Of a stretch of 64,000 bases of DNA, positions 21,501 to 28,998 are shown in pieces. The notes beneath the pieces were generated by a model. The model had not been told where the DNA came from. It did no database searches and saw nothing but the letters and a program-made list of their open reading frames with translations. A program made the translations under genes and the position numbers. The stretch spans positions 1 through 64,000 of the forward strand of contig WOUR01000020.1 in assembly GCA_009772935.1 (NCBI GenBank). Reading direction: 5' to 3'. Within the stretch, counting starts at the first letter, position 1, and each line of letters begins with the position of its first letter. Source of the stretch: Rhodospirillaceae bacterium. Lineage in GTDB: Bacteria > Pseudomonadota > Alphaproteobacteria > Reyranellales > Reyranellaceae.

Positions 21501-22766
21501 CGCCGTCACCGACGACCATTGGAGCCGTCCTTTTTCGAGGTCCGAGACCCAGCCACCGAGCCGCGCCGTTCGTCCCGCCACGCGCAGCAGGTTCGTCGCC
21601 TCCTCCGCCTCGAGCTGGGCGAGTTTCAGCTCGGTGCAATCCTGACAGGTTCCGATGGCACGAGAGGGCATGCCGTCACCGTCAGACACGGCATGCCACC
21701 GCTCGACCACGAACTTCAGTTTGCCTTCGGGCGTGACGATCCGGTGCTCGATGGTGCAAACCTCCGCCGAACCGAGCGACGCCTTGAAGGCATCCTCGAC
21801 GGCGGCGCGATCATCCGGATGGACCAGCTCCAGGAACTGCGCGTGCGTCGGTGAAAACTCGTCCGGATCGACCCCGAATATCCGGAAGGTTTCTGCCGAC
21901 CACTGCACCTCCATCGTCTGCAGGTTCGTTTCCCAGCTTCCGACCCGGGCCACCGTCTGCGCCGCCACCAGGCTTTTCCGCTCGCGATCGAGCTGCTCGG
22001 CGAGGCCTTGTCGCTGGGCGTCATGCCGCCGCGCCTGCGTCACGTCGGAGTAGGTCATGACGCCGCCGCCGTCGAGCAAGGGCTCGTAGTGCACCGAAAC
22101 GATCCGCCCGTCCCGCCGCTCGCGATCGTTCGTGAACGGCTCCCGGCTGTGCATCAGCCGCATCCTGAGCGCGATGGCGGCCTGCTTTTCCTCGGGTGCA
22201 TACTCACCGCGCTCGGCGAGATAGCGCAGGATCGAATCGAGCGTCATGCCGTGGGCATCGAAGCTCTTGTCCAGCTCCAGGAAATCCCTGAGGCGCTCAT
22301 TGTAGACGACGATCTTCATGTCCCGGTCGAACAGCACGACACCCTGTTCGATGTTCTCGAGGATGGACTCGAGGTCAGCGGTGCGTCCGGCGGACTCCCG
22401 CTCCCGGCGGCGAAGTTCGGTAAGGTCGTGACCGACCCCGATATAGCCCGTGAAGACGCCCTGGTCCGAGAACAGCGGCGTGCCGCTGATCCAGAGCGGC
22501 CGCACGGTCCCCCAGGCATCGACGAAAGTGGTCTCGAACCGACGAAACGGTCGACGATGGGCGAGATCGTCGAGGTGGGCGCGCCACCCCGGGCTCTCAT
22601 AGTCGCCTCGCTCCATATCCATGCGAGTCTTGCCGATGACAGTCGACGCCGGGATGCCGAAGACGTTCGAGAACTGCTCCGACATGAAGGTGAAGCGCAA
22701 CTCGGCGTCCATCTCCCACCACCAGTCGGAGGCCACCTGCGCCAGGACAGAGAACTTGTCAGTCAT
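18573..22766 (-). CDS. Multi-PAS hybrid sensor histidine kinase with C-terminal receiver (1397 aa)
   Basis: Multiple PAS/PAC repeats, HisKA GGVAHDFNNILMVIMANVDAI, HATPase GTGLGLSMVYGFAKQSKGHVAIYSE, receiver VLVVEDEEQVRAIV...LLLTDVIMPGPVNG. Confidence 0.92.
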   Translation of the reverse strand: MTDKFSVLAQVASDWWWEMDAELRFTFMSEQFSNVFGIPASTVIGKTRMDMERGDYESPGWRAHLDDLAHRRPFRRFETTFVDAWGTVRPLWISGTPLFSDQGVFTGYIGVGHDLTELRRRERESAGRTADLESILENIEQGVVLFDRDMKIVVYNERLRDFLELDKSFDAHGMTLDSILRYLAERGEYAPEEKQAAIALRMRLMHSREPFTNDRERRDGRIVSVHYEPLLDGGGVMTYSDVTQARRHDAQRQGLAEQLDRERKSLVAAQTVARVGSWETNLQTMEVQWSAETFRIFGVDPDEFSPTHAQFLELVHPDDRAAVEDAFKASLGSAEVCTIEHRIVTPEGKLKFVVERWHAVSDGDGMPSRAIGTCQDCTELKLAQLEAEEATNLLRVAGRTARLGGWVSDLEKGRLQWSSVTAEIHDEPPGFSPSLEGGLRYFVPEDRKKMEVALDLCALEGKSFDETLRIVTATGRRVWVRVIGEGVRDRQGAIRSIRGAFQDITELLEARESSRRLAEQLYQTLDNINDGFVTIDENWHFTFVNQEAMRLLERSDTDLYDRSLWEILPDIVGSSFERHLREAVETPGVRTFVEYAPGLAKWFSVRAYPSSEGLAVYLQDVTSSREQQEQLALLEAAVSRSNDVFLITEASLLDEPGPRIVYANDAITKLTGYDPQDLVGKSPRLFQGPGTSRSELDRIRAALDARAPVNAELVNYAKDGSDYWVELDIAPIVDREGRATHFVAVQRDVTQRKAAQDALAISELRFRTVAQLSADIVWDWELASNVIWQNEEGSARYFKPGEMPDSPQSWMERIHPEDSERVLTDLIAALRGGGDEWSAEYRLQRADGTYSQMVARAAVIRNHLGKAVRIVGSAEDVTEQRELEDRVRHSEESYRTLFQAAPYAIIVKERDTHRLIAVNDAAVKQYGWSREEMLTMTMSDFYAADDLRAVTARERSYSGDSTALLTDIRHRRKDGTLIDVEMAVRLLEYGGRPATLAVISDVSDRVRGERARVATEEQLRASQRLDVVGKLTGGVAHDFNNILMVIMANVDAILDVPDVAPETRQSIERIGGAAERATQLTRQLLAFSRKQTLRPEKIDLNDLVVATGSLLRRTLGEHIEINSLLAEELWETNTDRGQVEAAIINLCLNARDAMPEGGRLFIRTRNVTLDEDYAALDPEARPGDFVALSVTDTGTGMTQEVLSRAFEPFFTTKEVGKGTGLGLSMVYGFAKQSKGHVAIYSELGHGTVVTLYLPRADQQGTGKTMTQDLHVPRGSERVLVVEDEEQVRAIVVGQLSSLGYTVVEANDGEAALGKLHSGPAFDLLLTDVIMPGPVNGKALASEAASRYPDIRVLFMSGYSDDAISTLGVLNPGVSLLTKPFRKADLAIAVRRAVEGVR

Positions 22767-22880
22767 GAAGGCCCCCGGCCATCGAGCACTCTAGGCTCTT
22801 CGGCGGCACCGGAAAACTCGTCCGATCCTGCGGGCCTTGGCCCGGTCGTTCCTGGCACGGAGTGAACTGCCTTGCCGGAT

Positions 22881-23399
22881 CTATCGCCGCGGCGAGGGAT
22901 ACTTCGCGAGGGTGGGCGTCGCGCGGCGCGCAGGCGAACCGATTCCCAGGGAGATCCAGGCGCTGGGCGCTTCTCGCTCGACAGGGCGGTCGCGGGATGA
23001 GCGAACCAGACGCTCAACGGACTGCGCCAGCACCCGAATCGGCAACGGCTTGTTCAGGAATGCCTTGATACGAAGCTGCCTTGCCACGTCTTCCGAGATA
23101 CCACCGACATCACCCGACATGGCGATGAAGGTGGTATCGGACCATACCTCGCCCAGCTGCCGTATCAGCTGAAGGCCGTCGATGTCCGGGAGGATGCAAT
23201 CGATCAGGGCGACGGCGGGAACGTAGTTCCGGGCGAGCGCCGCTGCCGCTTCGCCATCGAAGGCGACGTGGGTGGACAGGCCGCGACCGCGGAGCGCTTC
23301 GGCAATTGTCGTGGCCAGCTCCTGGAAGTCATCGACAACGACGACATCGCAGCCGACCCGACCGACGGGTGACGCAGGCCACTGACGATTCATGCGCAT
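22881..23399 (-). CDS. Stand-alone response-regulator receiver protein
   Basis: CDVVVVDDFQELATTIAEAL...VALIDCILPDIDGLQLI...FIAMSGD...FLNKPLP. Confidence 0.88.
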   Translation of the reverse strand: MRMNRQWPASPVGRVGCDVVVVDDFQELATTIAEALRGRGLSTHVAFDGEAAAALARNYVPAVALIDCILPDIDGLQLIRQLGEVWSDTTFIAMSGDVGGISEDVARQLRIKAFLNKPLPIRVLAQSVERLVRSSRDRPVEREAPSAWISLGIGSPARRATPTLAKYPSPRR

Positions 23400-23445
23400 C
23401 CCCTACTGCTTCCCTGGCGCCCTCTGCAATCAGCCGCGCTGCGCA

Positions 23446-24159
23446 TCACAGGCGGCTTGAGCCGCGCGGCCCGAAGTCTGACGGCGGCGTCAACGAAGCC
23501 CTTGCGTCATCGGTGCGGATCCCGCACGCCGTGGCGTGCGAACGCTGGCCGGCACTGCCCGAACCAGGAGGCCGCCTCGTGAATCCCCAGCAGTCGGCGT
23601 CCGGCGCATCGAGCCAGCGCATCTGGGTCGGCGTGCTGAGGTGTATGAAGGCCATGATCGACTCGTAGGGTGTGCCGCGAGAACGCGCGTTCTGGGCAAT
23701 CAGCTCGTTGCAGACCATTGAACGGCTGCGGTCCCGCGCGTCATAGCAGGAGTGAAGGCCGAGGCGTCCCCCCTCCGCGACGATACGATGGATACCCGAC
23801 AGGAACAGGATCTGGGCGCAGGCCGAGGCGCAGGCGGCGCCCGGCATAACGATGGTGGACACTCGCTCCCTGTCCATGATCTCGACCATGGCGAAGGCCT
23901 CGCCGACCGAGCCGCCGGAGCTGTCGAGTGCCACGGTCTTGTGGCCGAACGCATCGCGATCGGCCTTTTTCAGCGCGACCCGCAGCCGATCTGCATCACC
24001 TTCGACGATCTGGCCTTTGGCGAGAACAAAGCGGCGGCCCCCGGCCGGTTCCGAGATCGAGAAAGTCATCGCCGTGGCAGGCGCAGGCGCCGACGTCAGC
24101 AGGACGAGGGCGACCGGTACAGCGGCGCGGAACGCGGAAATCCGATCGAAGAAACGCAT
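23446..24159 (-). CDS. Secreted ClpP-fold-like protein
   Basis: Signal peptide MRFFDRISAFRAAVPVALVLLTSAPAPATA; SSGGSVGEAFAMVEIMDRERVSTIVMPGAACASACAQILFLSG...LGLHSCYD. Confidence 0.65.
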   Translation of the reverse strand: MRFFDRISAFRAAVPVALVLLTSAPAPATAMTFSISEPAGGRRFVLAKGQIVEGDADRLRVALKKADRDAFGHKTVALDSSGGSVGEAFAMVEIMDRERVSTIVMPGAACASACAQILFLSGIHRIVAEGGRLGLHSCYDARDRSRSMVCNELIAQNARSRGTPYESIMAFIHLSTPTQMRWLDAPDADCWGFTRRPPGSGSAGQRSHATACGIRTDDARASLTPPSDFGPRGSSRL

Positions 24160-24328
24160 TGCTCAAGCTCTCCTCCGACCAATCTAGGGCCGATCGAGCC
24201 ACGGCGCGCGGCTCGACGTCTCCATTTTGGATGGGCCTGGAGGCGGTCTCGACCCGAATCGACCTGCAGACTGACGAAAGGCAGGTTTGAACGTCTCCAC
24301 TCCGGAAACGAAACGAATCGCGCGATGC

Positions 24329-24706
24329 TCAGGTCCGGGTAAAGGCGGCGCTCAAAGTCCGCAGGGATATCGGCTTTTCGACGATGGAGCAGGAGGGCAC
24401 GCCAACCTGGCGGCTCGCCTTTTCGACCCGGTCGAGATCATGGGCGCCAGACATAAGGACCCATTGGCAGTTCTGCAGCCCGGGAGAAGCATCAACGTAG
24501 AAATCGACTCCGTTTCCGTCGGGAAGATTGACGTCGCAGACGACAACTTCCGGGGGTGTCGATTCGGCGACCAGCCGCCGGACCATGGCTCTGCCGTCCC
24601 GGAGTGACCCGCAATCCGCGACCTCATGGCCGCGGCGTTGGAGGTACTCGCGCATTTCAAGCCGAAGATCAGGGTCGTCCTCGATCAGAAGAACTCGCAC
24701 ACCCAC
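24329..24706 (-). CDS. Stand-alone receiver domain protein
   Basis: RVLLIEDDPDLRLEMREYLQRRGHEVADC...VVVCDVNLPDGNGVDF...LMSGA...IVEKPIS. Confidence 0.87.
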   Translation of the reverse strand: MGVRVLLIEDDPDLRLEMREYLQRRGHEVADCGSLRDGRAMVRRLVAESTPPEVVVCDVNLPDGNGVDFYVDASPGLQNCQWVLMSGAHDLDRVEKASRQVGVPSCSIVEKPISLRTLSAAFTRT

Positions 24707-24802
24707 CCCGACACGTCGGGCGACATAAGACCCGACCTTATCCGAGTGCCGAGTGAGGACCTGATGGCGATCGAAGTCAAGAATCGCACGCGGGTCCGAT
24801 TT

Positions 24803-25276
24803 CTACATAGTGCTCCGGGAGAAACCGCGCGACAGCGAGAAGAGGGGCCTCCGGGACAGCAGGGGTGGCAGCCCGGTGCGGGTCGTCGTCCACACGAGCT
24901 TTCGCACCGCGCTGCGCAGCGGCCCCAAGGCAACCGGCTTGTTCATGAAGGTGAATATGCCGACTTTCTCGAGAGTGAGATCCGACAGCCAGTCGATGCG
25001 TCCCGACATCACGATCATTGCCGTGCCCGGGCTGAGGCGCCGGATGCGTTCCGCCACCGTCACGCCGTCCATGTCGGGCAGGTTGTAGTCGATCAGCGCG
25101 ACCTTCGGCCGTAGCAGCGCCACCGTATGGATCGCGAGGGAACCGCTCACGGTGGCGTCGACCCGCAGGCCGGCGCGTCGGAGATAGCAGGCGAGTTCCT
25201 CGGCCTGGGTGGGATCGTCCTCGATGATCAGGACGTCTGTACCGAATGAATCGGCGTCGGTGTCCTTGCGTGCCAT
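24803..25276 (-). CDS. Stand-alone receiver domain protein
   Basis: DVLIIEDDPTQAEELACYLRRAGL...VALIDYNLPDMDGVTVAERI...IVMSGR...FMNKPV. Confidence 0.87.
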   Translation of the reverse strand: MARKDTDADSFGTDVLIIEDDPTQAEELACYLRRAGLRVDATVSGSLAIHTVALLRPKVALIDYNLPDMDGVTVAERIRRLSPGTAMIVMSGRIDWLSDLTLEKVGIFTFMNKPVALGPLRSAVRKLVWTTTRTGLPPLLSRRPLFSLSRGFSRSTM

Positions 25277-25345
25277 GCTCCCAGACTAGGACCGTCGTTC
25301 CGGCCCATCACCCCCGATCGCCTCCGGATCGGAGGGATCGCTCCA

Positions 25346-26146
25346 TCATGTCGCCGGGCGCTGCAGGTAGGTATCGAAGAAGTTCTCGACGGCATCGAGG
25401 CCGGCCTGCGACAGGCGCACGATGGTACGACGCCTGTCTTCGATGTCCTCGACGCGTTCGATCAGCCCATGGGCCTTGAGCTGGTCCATGCGGCGCAGCG
25501 CGGTCGTCAGGGGCGCGCCCGACGCCGCTCCGAGGCTGGTGACGGTGACCTCCGCCCCGGCCAGATAGCCATCGTAGAGGTCGAGCAACATCTCCCAGCA
25601 GGGATCCGAAAAGAGCTGGGTCGGAAAATGCTGGCCGCGCATCCTGCGCATCGAGCGCATCTGCTTGAGGGCGGCGCGCTTGCGGTCGGCCAGCCCTGCG
25701 GTGGCCGCTCCGGCCGCCGGTGCCGGGTTCTCGCGGCCCTGGCGGGCAAGGAGGGCGGACTTCACCGCCTTCACGAGACGGGGGCCGTCGACGGGCTTGG
25801 TGAGCAGATCCCGGGCGCCGAGCCTGATCGCCTCCACCGCATCGTCGAAGCCGGCGTGACCGCTCACGAAAATCACATCCGGCCTGTCACCACCATCCAG
25901 CCTGGTGAGGCGCTCGGCGAACTCGAGCCCCGTCAGCTCCGGCATGCGCAAGTCCGATACGACCACCTTCGCCTTCCTGCCGTCCGCCAGGAGCTTCAGG
26001 GCCTGCCAGCCGTCGCCGGCCGAAAGGCAGGACAGACCGGACTTTACCAGGAATTCGACCAGCTCCTCGACGGCATCGGCATCGTCGTCCACGACCAGGA
26101 CATCGAATGTGCCAATCGGAGAGATGGGGCCGTCTGGGCTAGACAT
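25346..26146 (-). CDS. Response regulator: receiver + C-terminal MarR-like winged helix
   Basis: DVLVVDDDADAVEELVEFL...VVVSDLRMPELTGLEFAERL...DLLTKPVDG; C-term GAASGAPLTTALRRMDQLKAHGLIERVEDIEDRRRTIVRLSQAGLDAVENFF; start set at MSSPDGP. Confidence 0.82.
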   Translation of the reverse strand: MSSPDGPISPIGTFDVLVVDDDADAVEELVEFLVKSGLSCLSAGDGWQALKLLADGRKAKVVVSDLRMPELTGLEFAERLTRLDGGDRPDVIFVSGHAGFDDAVEAIRLGARDLLTKPVDGPRLVKAVKSALLARQGRENPAPAAGAATAGLADRKRAALKQMRSMRRMRGQHFPTQLFSDPCWEMLLDLYDGYLAGAEVTVTSLGAASGAPLTTALRRMDQLKAHGLIERVEDIEDRRRTIVRLSQAGLDAVENFFDTYLQRPAT

Positions 26147-26314
26147 GCAGGAAAGATTTCCCTTGCTGCTGCGAATCATTTCCAAAGTGGAGACGATCGC
26201 GGCGTGGCGCACCTTCCAAGCTGCCCGGTCTGGGGTACATTCCGCAAGGGCCTGCACCCAATGGGGGCAGAGAATCTTGTGGGTCGGGCTACCGGATCTC
26301 GGGACACGCTTGCC

Positions 26315-28498
26315 ATGACATTGTCGATCGCAGGCATTGGGAAGGCCAAGGCGGCGCCAGCGCGCAATCGCGTGCTCGACGTGCTGAGCCGGCCCGTGAG
26401 CAAGCGGCGCATGCTGGCCATCTGCGCCGCCCATATCGCGCTCGTCTGGGGCCTTGCCTTTCTGGTCGCCGAGCAGAACCACGAACTCTCGGTCGCGGGC
26501 TGGAAGACCTCAGCGGAGAATATCTCTCTCACCGTGGCGGCGCACGCAGCTCAGACCCAGGGCGCGGCAGACCTCGTCGCCAAGAGCATGGCCGACTGGA
26601 TCGATGAACGTCACATCGAGACCCCGGAGCAGTTCCGTCGGATCATGGGCGAGAGGCACTACTTCGAGGCGATGCGCGACCGCATCGTCGGCCAGCCGCA
26701 GATCGGCGTGGCGCTCATCATCGCGGTCAACGGCGACGTCGTTAACACGACACGGGTTTGGCCGCCCACCCCGATCAACGTCGCCGATCTCGAGTGGTTC
26801 AGGAAAGCGATGGAGCCGGCCGCCACCACGATTTCCCTGAGCCCAACGGCCATCGGACGGGCAAGCGGCAAGCCGCGCTTCTACGTCTCCCGCAAGGTCG
26901 TGTCGGCGAAAGGCGTGTTGCTCGGCGTGGTCGCCGTCGGCCTCGAGGCCGAGTTCTTCGCCGACTTCTACCGGCGCGTCGCGCTCGGCCCGGACAGCTG
27001 GCTCGCGCTGTTCCGAAGCGATGGCACCTTGCTGGCGACCAGCCTTCCCGACCAGCCGCTGGGCAAGCGCCTCGACAAGACGCTCCCCTACCGCTTGATC
27101 GAGGCCGGGCAAGCGGGCAGGGCCGTCCTCACCAAAGGTGCATTTCCCTACTATGCCGGTGCCAGTCCAACCCGGATCGTCGTCGCAACGAAAGTCGGGA
27201 CTTTTCCCGCATACGTCACCGTCGTCGTCGGTGAGAGTACCTTCCTGACACCCTGGCGCGACCGCAACCTTCTGATCTTCATCATCGCCACGCTCCTGAC
27301 GGTGCTGACGGTGGTGGCGAGCCTTGGCATTCTCCGCCTGATCGAGCGTTCGGCTGCCGCCGCCCGGGAAGCCTCACAGCGCCAGGTCCTCGCGGCGATC
27401 GTCGATACACCGCTGGCGCTCACCGCGGTCGTCGACCGGACCGGCAAAGTCATCCATGCCAATCCCTCGTTTCGCCGCCTCCTCGGTGCGAGCGCCGACG
27501 ATGACGTGTCGAATGCCCTGTTCAATCCCGCGCTCGAGGGAGTCGAGCCGCTGCTGTCGTTCGTCACGGGTGAGGCGCCCCTGGCCGAAGTCGATGTTCA
27601 GCTCGTGAAAGCCGGCGATCAGACGCGCCGGCTGCGCTTCTCGCTTTCGCGCCAGACCCTGCCTGACAGTGGCGAGAGCATCATCATGGTGGGACACGAC
27701 GAGACGCTCCGCCACCAGGCCGAGCACGCGATCGCCGTCTCCGGAAAGCTGGTGACGCTGGGCGAGATAACCACGGGCATCGCTCACGAGCTCAGCCAGC
27801 CGCTTAACGTCATTCGCATGGCCGCGCAGAATGCTCAGGCTGAAGCGGTCCCGGAACTGCAGCCCGCATCGGCTGACGATGGCGATTCCGAACCGCCGAT
27901 GCCGGTGATGTCGGATCGCGAATTCCGCGCCTTCGCCGTCACCAAGCTCAACCGCATCGTCGCGCAGGTCGACCGGGCCGCTTCGATCATCTCGCGCATG
28001 CGCATCTTCAGCCGCTCGACGCGCGAGGGGCCGCAGTCCTTCGACCTGCGCGACGCCTGTCGCGCTGCCGTCGCCCGCGTTGCGCAATCCTACCGCGACG
28101 CGGGGATCGTGCTGGAAGAGAAGCTCGGCGAAGAGCCTCTTGCCGTATCGGGACACCCGCCCTTGATGGAGCAGGTGCTGGTGAGCATCCTCACCAACGC
28201 CCGGAGTGCACTCGTCGACACGCTGGCGAAGAGCAAGACCGTCGTCGTGTCGGCGGGCCGCGGTGCCGGCGGCCGCGTCTGGGTACGGGTGGCGGACAAT
28301 GGGCCAGGCGTCCCCGAGGGCAACCGCGAACGCATCTTCGAGCCCTTTTTCACGACGAAGCCGGAGGGTCAGGGCGCCGGCCTCGGCCTGGCCGTGTCCT
28401 ACGGCATCGTCCGCGATGCAGGGGGCACGCTGACGCTGAAGCCGGGCGGACCAGGCGCCACGTTCGAGATCGACCTTCCGGGGAGCATTCCGTCGTGA
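26315..28498 (+). CDS. Membrane sensor histidine kinase (dCache-like sensor, PAS, HisKA, HATPase)
   Basis: TM ICAAHIALVWGLAFLVAEQN; ITTGIAHELSQPLNVIRMAAQNAQ H-box; VRVADNGPGVPEGNRERIFEPFFTTKPEGQGAGLGLAVSYGIV. Confidence 0.9.
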   Translation: MTLSIAGIGKAKAAPARNRVLDVLSRPVSKRRMLAICAAHIALVWGLAFLVAEQNHELSVAGWKTSAENISLTVAAHAAQTQGAADLVAKSMADWIDERHIETPEQFRRIMGERHYFEAMRDRIVGQPQIGVALIIAVNGDVVNTTRVWPPTPINVADLEWFRKAMEPAATTISLSPTAIGRASGKPRFYVSRKVVSAKGVLLGVVAVGLEAEFFADFYRRVALGPDSWLALFRSDGTLLATSLPDQPLGKRLDKTLPYRLIEAGQAGRAVLTKGAFPYYAGASPTRIVVATKVGTFPAYVTVVVGESTFLTPWRDRNLLIFIIATLLTVLTVVASLGILRLIERSAAAAREASQRQVLAAIVDTPLALTAVVDRTGKVIHANPSFRRLLGASADDDVSNALFNPALEGVEPLLSFVTGEAPLAEVDVQLVKAGDQTRRLRFSLSRQTLPDSGESIIMVGHDETLRHQAEHAIAVSGKLVTLGEITTGIAHELSQPLNVIRMAAQNAQAEAVPELQPASADDGDSEPPMPVMSDREFRAFAVTKLNRIVAQVDRAASIISRMRIFSRSTREGPQSFDLRDACRAAVARVAQSYRDAGIVLEEKLGEEPLAVSGHPPLMEQVLVSILTNARSALVDTLAKSKTVVVSAGRGAGGRVWVRVADNGPGVPEGNRERIFEPFFTTKPEGQGAGLGLAVSYGIVRDAGGTLTLKPGGPGATFEIDLPGSIPS

Positions 28499-28995
28499 GC
28501 ATCGGGGTTCTGTTCGTCTCAACGGGCGGCATCTGCCGTGCGCCGATGGCGGCAGGCGTCTTCCGCACCTTCGCCTCGCGGGGCCGGATCGAGGACATGT
28601 TCGACGTCGCCGCGGCCGGCACCTTCGACGGCCATGCGGGCGAGCCACCCTCGTTGCTGGCGTTCGAGGTCGCCCAGCGCCGCGGCTATGCCGTGCCGCC
28701 GACACCTGTGAGGGTGCTGCGGCAGGAGGACCTGTCTCGTTACGATCATCTGATCGCGATGGACCGAAGCACCCTGGCCGCCTTGCGCTGGATGGCGCCG
28801 AGCGGCCGCACCGACGTGCCACAACTTCTGATGCGCCATGTCCCCCAGGCGGCTGCCATCGACGTCATCGACCCGTATGGCGGCACCACCGAGGACTATG
28901 AGCGGGCGCTCCGACTGATCGAAAAAGGGTGCGCCGCCCTGATGGTGAACATCGTCTCGAAGGCCACCCCGTCCTTGGCGGGGAAGATGCCGTAG
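28495..28995 (+). CDS. Low-molecular-weight protein-tyrosine-phosphatase-like protein with Cys-to-Ser in the P-loop
   Basis: VLFVSTGGICRAPMAAGVF aligns with the canonical V-L-F-V-C-x-G-N-I-C-R-S-P-M-A; DPYGG retained; GTG start overlaps kinase stop (GTGA). Confidence 0.78.
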   Translation: MSIGVLFVSTGGICRAPMAAGVFRTFASRGRIEDMFDVAAAGTFDGHAGEPPSLLAFEVAQRRGYAVPPTPVRVLRQEDLSRYDHLIAMDRSTLAALRWMAPSGRTDVPQLLMRHVPQAAAIDVIDPYGGTTEDYERALRLIEKGCAALMVNIVSKATPSLAGKMP

Positions 28996-28998
28996 GCG

